DNA of 35,318 nt from Verrucomicrobiota bacterium. GTDB lineage: Bacteria > Verrucomicrobiota > Verrucomicrobiia > Limisphaerales > UBA11320. The stretch lies in contig JACQFQ010000007.1 in the NCBI GenBank assembly GCA_016199985.1, positions 1 to 35,318 on the forward strand. Reading direction: 5' to 3'. A program made the position numbers and the translations under genes. Positions 33,558 to 35,318 of this stretch are shown here, one piece after another (the stretch's first letter is position 1; each line of letters begins with the position of its first letter). The notes beneath the pieces are model-generated. The model was not told the DNA's origin. It made no database searches and saw nothing but the letters and a program-made list of their open reading frames with translations.

Positions 33558-34292
33558 ATGAAGATTCGATTTGTTATCCTTGCTGCGATGCTTTTCAGTG
33601 CTCTCAAGACTGGAGCAGAGTTCGTCACCCTAACCACTCCTCCGAACGCTGTGACTCAACTGGGGAACATAGAGATCGTTCCTTTTCAGTGGCCTATCTA
33701 CCAACAGTGGTTCGACGCCTCAATGTTTTCATCCATTCCGGGAGGTGCAACGCAGATTCAGGACATTGCGTTTCGGGTTTCCCCTCAGTCTCACAGCTTT
33801 AGCTCCACGCTCGTAGGGCCTGTTATGATTCAATTCTCTACAACAACTCGGACCTTGAGTAGCCTTAGCCCTATCTACACCGAAAACGTCGGCAACGACA
33901 ATCAGGTATTCTCGCCTTACAGGGAGCTGAGTTTCAGCTCGGGTGGCGCAGGTATTCACGCCTGGACGCTTTCTGCGCATTCACAAGAGCTAGGAAAGGG
34001 TTTCTTTTACGATCCGTCCAAAGGAAATCTCCTGATGACGGTGTATGGCCTCACACTTCCTCCTGCGGACGTTCGCATCGGCCTCGATGGAATCCGCGGA
34101 TCTCCACTCATGGGATCGGTTCAGTTTCCTGACGGAAATGGTGAGCATGGGGTAGTCAGTTCCGATGCATTTGTCATGTTGATGGCGTTCACCGTTCCCG
34201 AACCTTCCACCTTCGCCTTGTTCCTCCTTGGGTTCATAGGCCTGATCTCCCGACCTTACCTGCGACGAAAGGAATCTCATGTCACTGCTTGA
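33558..34292 (+). CDS. PEP-CTERM sorting-domain protein
   Basis: A 244-residue exported protein. The ATG at 33558 begins a signal peptide (MKIRFVILAAMLFSALKTGAE); an in-frame start at 33339 lies inside the preceding gene and is rejected. The C-terminus has the full PEP-CTERM signal: VPEPSTFALFLLGFIGLISRPYLRRKE, i.e. Pro-Glu-Pro, hydrophobic helix, basic tail. Exosortase/XrtA-type enzymes process this signal for surface or EPS attachment; none is in the window. The 200-residue body is mostly beta, with a PGGATQIQDIAFRV-like segment also seen in other PEP-CTERM proteins. It overlaps the next gene by 14 bp. Confidence 0.88.
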   Translation: MKIRFVILAAMLFSALKTGAEFVTLTTPPNAVTQLGNIEIVPFQWPIYQQWFDASMFSSIPGGATQIQDIAFRVSPQSHSFSSTLVGPVMIQFSTTTRTLSSLSPIYTENVGNDNQVFSPYRELSFSSGGAGIHAWTLSAHSQELGKGFFYDPSKGNLLMTVYGLTLPPADVRIGLDGIRGSPLMGSVQFPDGNGEHGVVSSDAFVMLMAFTVPEPSTFALFLLGFIGLISRPYLRRKESHVTA

Positions 34293-35220
34293 TGCCCTAT
34301 TGCTCGATCCCTCCGCATTTCACGTCTGGGTAGCTAACCGAACAGACATGCAAAGAGGATCTGGAACGATAACGGACCCTTTCCATGGTGGATTAAACGC
34401 TCAGGGAGTGAGTCAGTTTGATGTCATCATGAATCTCCCGCAGGTGTCACAACCTTACGCGGTCATTCATTTGGGTCCGGGAAACTATGTCACCAATGGC
34501 TACGCGGATGGTGTGACCGGCGGCTGGCAGATAAAACTGGGGATGAAGCTTCTGGGATCTGGGATCGACTTAACGAAATTGATCCTGGCCAATGTCTCCC
34601 CCGGAAGCCCCACGCAGTTCTATGCGATAGGGCATCCGCTGCCGACCGCTGCCTCAGGAATGGTCGATGGGGTGGAGATCCAGGATCTGACGATCGACGG
34701 GAACCTGGCTGGTGCGAATTCAAACGCTGCCTGTGGCGCCGTTCGGGTGATGGGCAATTATGCGCGTGTTCGTCGCGTGAAGGTGATCAGTTGGGGCACG
34801 AAGAACGCTGGATTGACGTGCTACGTGATTTCAGTCGTGACGTCTGTTTCATCGGGCGGTGGGCTGGAGGCCATCAATTCTGGAATCGAGGACTGTTACG
34901 CCGTGTCGCCAGGGACCACGGTTTCAAGTGGTCGAGTCACTATCTTGAATGTGGGCGGACCTGACGATGTCACTCCAGCCACAATTGAAATCCATGCCAA
35001 GGCTCCGTTCATTCGAAACTGCTACGTCGACTGTGGTGTGACAAACCCAAGCTTCAGCAATCCGATGTACAGCGCTCTGTCGATGAGTCTGTGCCGAGGG
35101 GGTGTTGTTGAAGGAAATCAGGTTTACAACACGGATATCGGTGGACCCTTCCAGGCATTTCGAAGCATTCGAGACCTGTGTGCGCGGCGGCGTGAAAGTG
35201 GCGGAAAGGTGGCGGTTTGA
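34279..35220 (+). pseudogene. MSLxDALLLD-type beta-helix protein (paralogue 2), 3' end lost
   Basis: A 313-codon frame starting inside the PEP-CTERM gene (14-bp overlap, aagga site upstream). It starts MSLLDALLLDPSAFHVWVANRTDMQRGSGTITDPFHGG and is paralogous to the protein at 30992; IHLGPGNYVTNGYADG and GSGIDLTKL are beta-helix entry coils. Near its end, VVEGNQVYNT aligns with VVEGNWVYDS of paralogue 1, but after SIRDL (about 35175) the similarity stops and about 12 Arg/Gly-rich residues lead to a TGA. The rest of the helix, about 250-280 residues compared with paralogue 1, is missing. The sequence after about 35178 looks foreign, so the gene is probably interrupted. It could be truncated by an assembly join instead. 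Confidence 0.6.
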
Positions 35221-35318
35221 AATTCCGTTCTCATGCTCGAAAAAAGCCCTTCACCGCGGGTGAGGGGCGGCGGCGGGAAATGCTTAGTTTTTGTCGGTAG
35301 TGTCGCCGCCAAGTTCGC
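35178..35318. mobile_element. Candidate insertion-element end, cut by window edge
   Basis: Starting at about 35178 the sequence has tandem variants of a motif, gtgaaagtggcgg then aaaggtggcgg, and GC rises sharply. Such tandem subterminal motifs are typical of IS21-like ends, from memory. The paralogous coding sequence breaks at the same point. No transposase is within the window. The intrinsic terminator at 35240-35266 on the minus strand would fit the end of a gene located further right. Confidence 0.35.
35240..35266 (-). terminator. Intrinsic terminator for a minus-strand gene beyond the right edge
   Basis: On the minus strand, cccTCACC-cgc-GGTGA-aggg (35266 down to 35247) folds into a GC-rich hairpin with one unpaired base and is followed by c and a run of six T (35245-35240). 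That is a standard rho-independent terminator. The gene it serves would lie to the right of the window. Confidence 0.6.

Overview
The window looks like chromosomal DNA from a high-GC member of the Verrucomicrobiota (Pedosphaera/Limisphaera-like) or a close PVC relative. Pointers are a PEP-CTERM protein, a Planctomycete-type PSCyt1 cytochrome module fused to ankyrin repeats, a secreted protein starting with the TAFTFQGRL-type domain, PQQ-type propellers, a CotH kinase, several large parallel beta-helix proteins and a GntR/LacI hybrid regulator. This is inferred from gene content only. No rRNA, tRNA, CRISPR array or complete transposase gene was seen.

Layout. (1) 1-314: non-coding, with a long near-perfect hairpin. 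(2) 315-1895 (-): secreted CotH-family protein. (3) 1956-7842 (-): a tightly coupled three-gene operon, reading right to left: SET-domain lysine methyltransferase, a Pls/PosA-type single-module NRPS (A-T-six TM helices-three hexapeptide-like domains), and a DUF418 membrane protein of the acyltransferase type. (4) 8008-14133: a CBM6-like secreted protein, then a fructan/sucrose cluster (regulator, sugar porter, PfkB sugar kinase, GH32 enzyme) with a visible operator in the divergent promoter region. (5) 14161-17139 (-): large beta-helix/PDZ/discoidin-like enzyme. (6) 17284-27790 (+): esterase, YncE-like propeller, MFS transporter, membrane-anchored PQQ propeller, amidohydrolase, and an ankyrin/cytochrome/toroid fusion, all on one strand with mostly short gaps. 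(7) 28007-30256 (-): secreted YadA-head-like repeat protein. (8) 30257-30991: regulatory and repeat-rich spacer. (9) 30992-35220 (+): lower-GC block with two paralogous beta-helix proteins sharing the start MSLxDALLLD on either side of a PEP-CTERM protein. The second paralogue appears cut off by foreign DNA that continues off the right edge.

How it fits together. Regions 4-6 read as a polysaccharide and secondary-metabolite scavenging locus: secreted hydrolases and binding proteins, MFS importers and a sugar kinase. Region 3 is the best candidate for an undescribed system. A Pls-like synthetase normally makes an isopeptide-linked homopolymer or short amino-acid conjugate. Here it is translationally coupled to a lysine-methyltransferase-type protein and to a putative membrane acyltransferase, which suggests a modified (methylated and/or acylated) basic peptide. 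Region 9 is a second candidate: a surface beta-helix system behind a tandem palindromic operator and a 12-C homopolymer.
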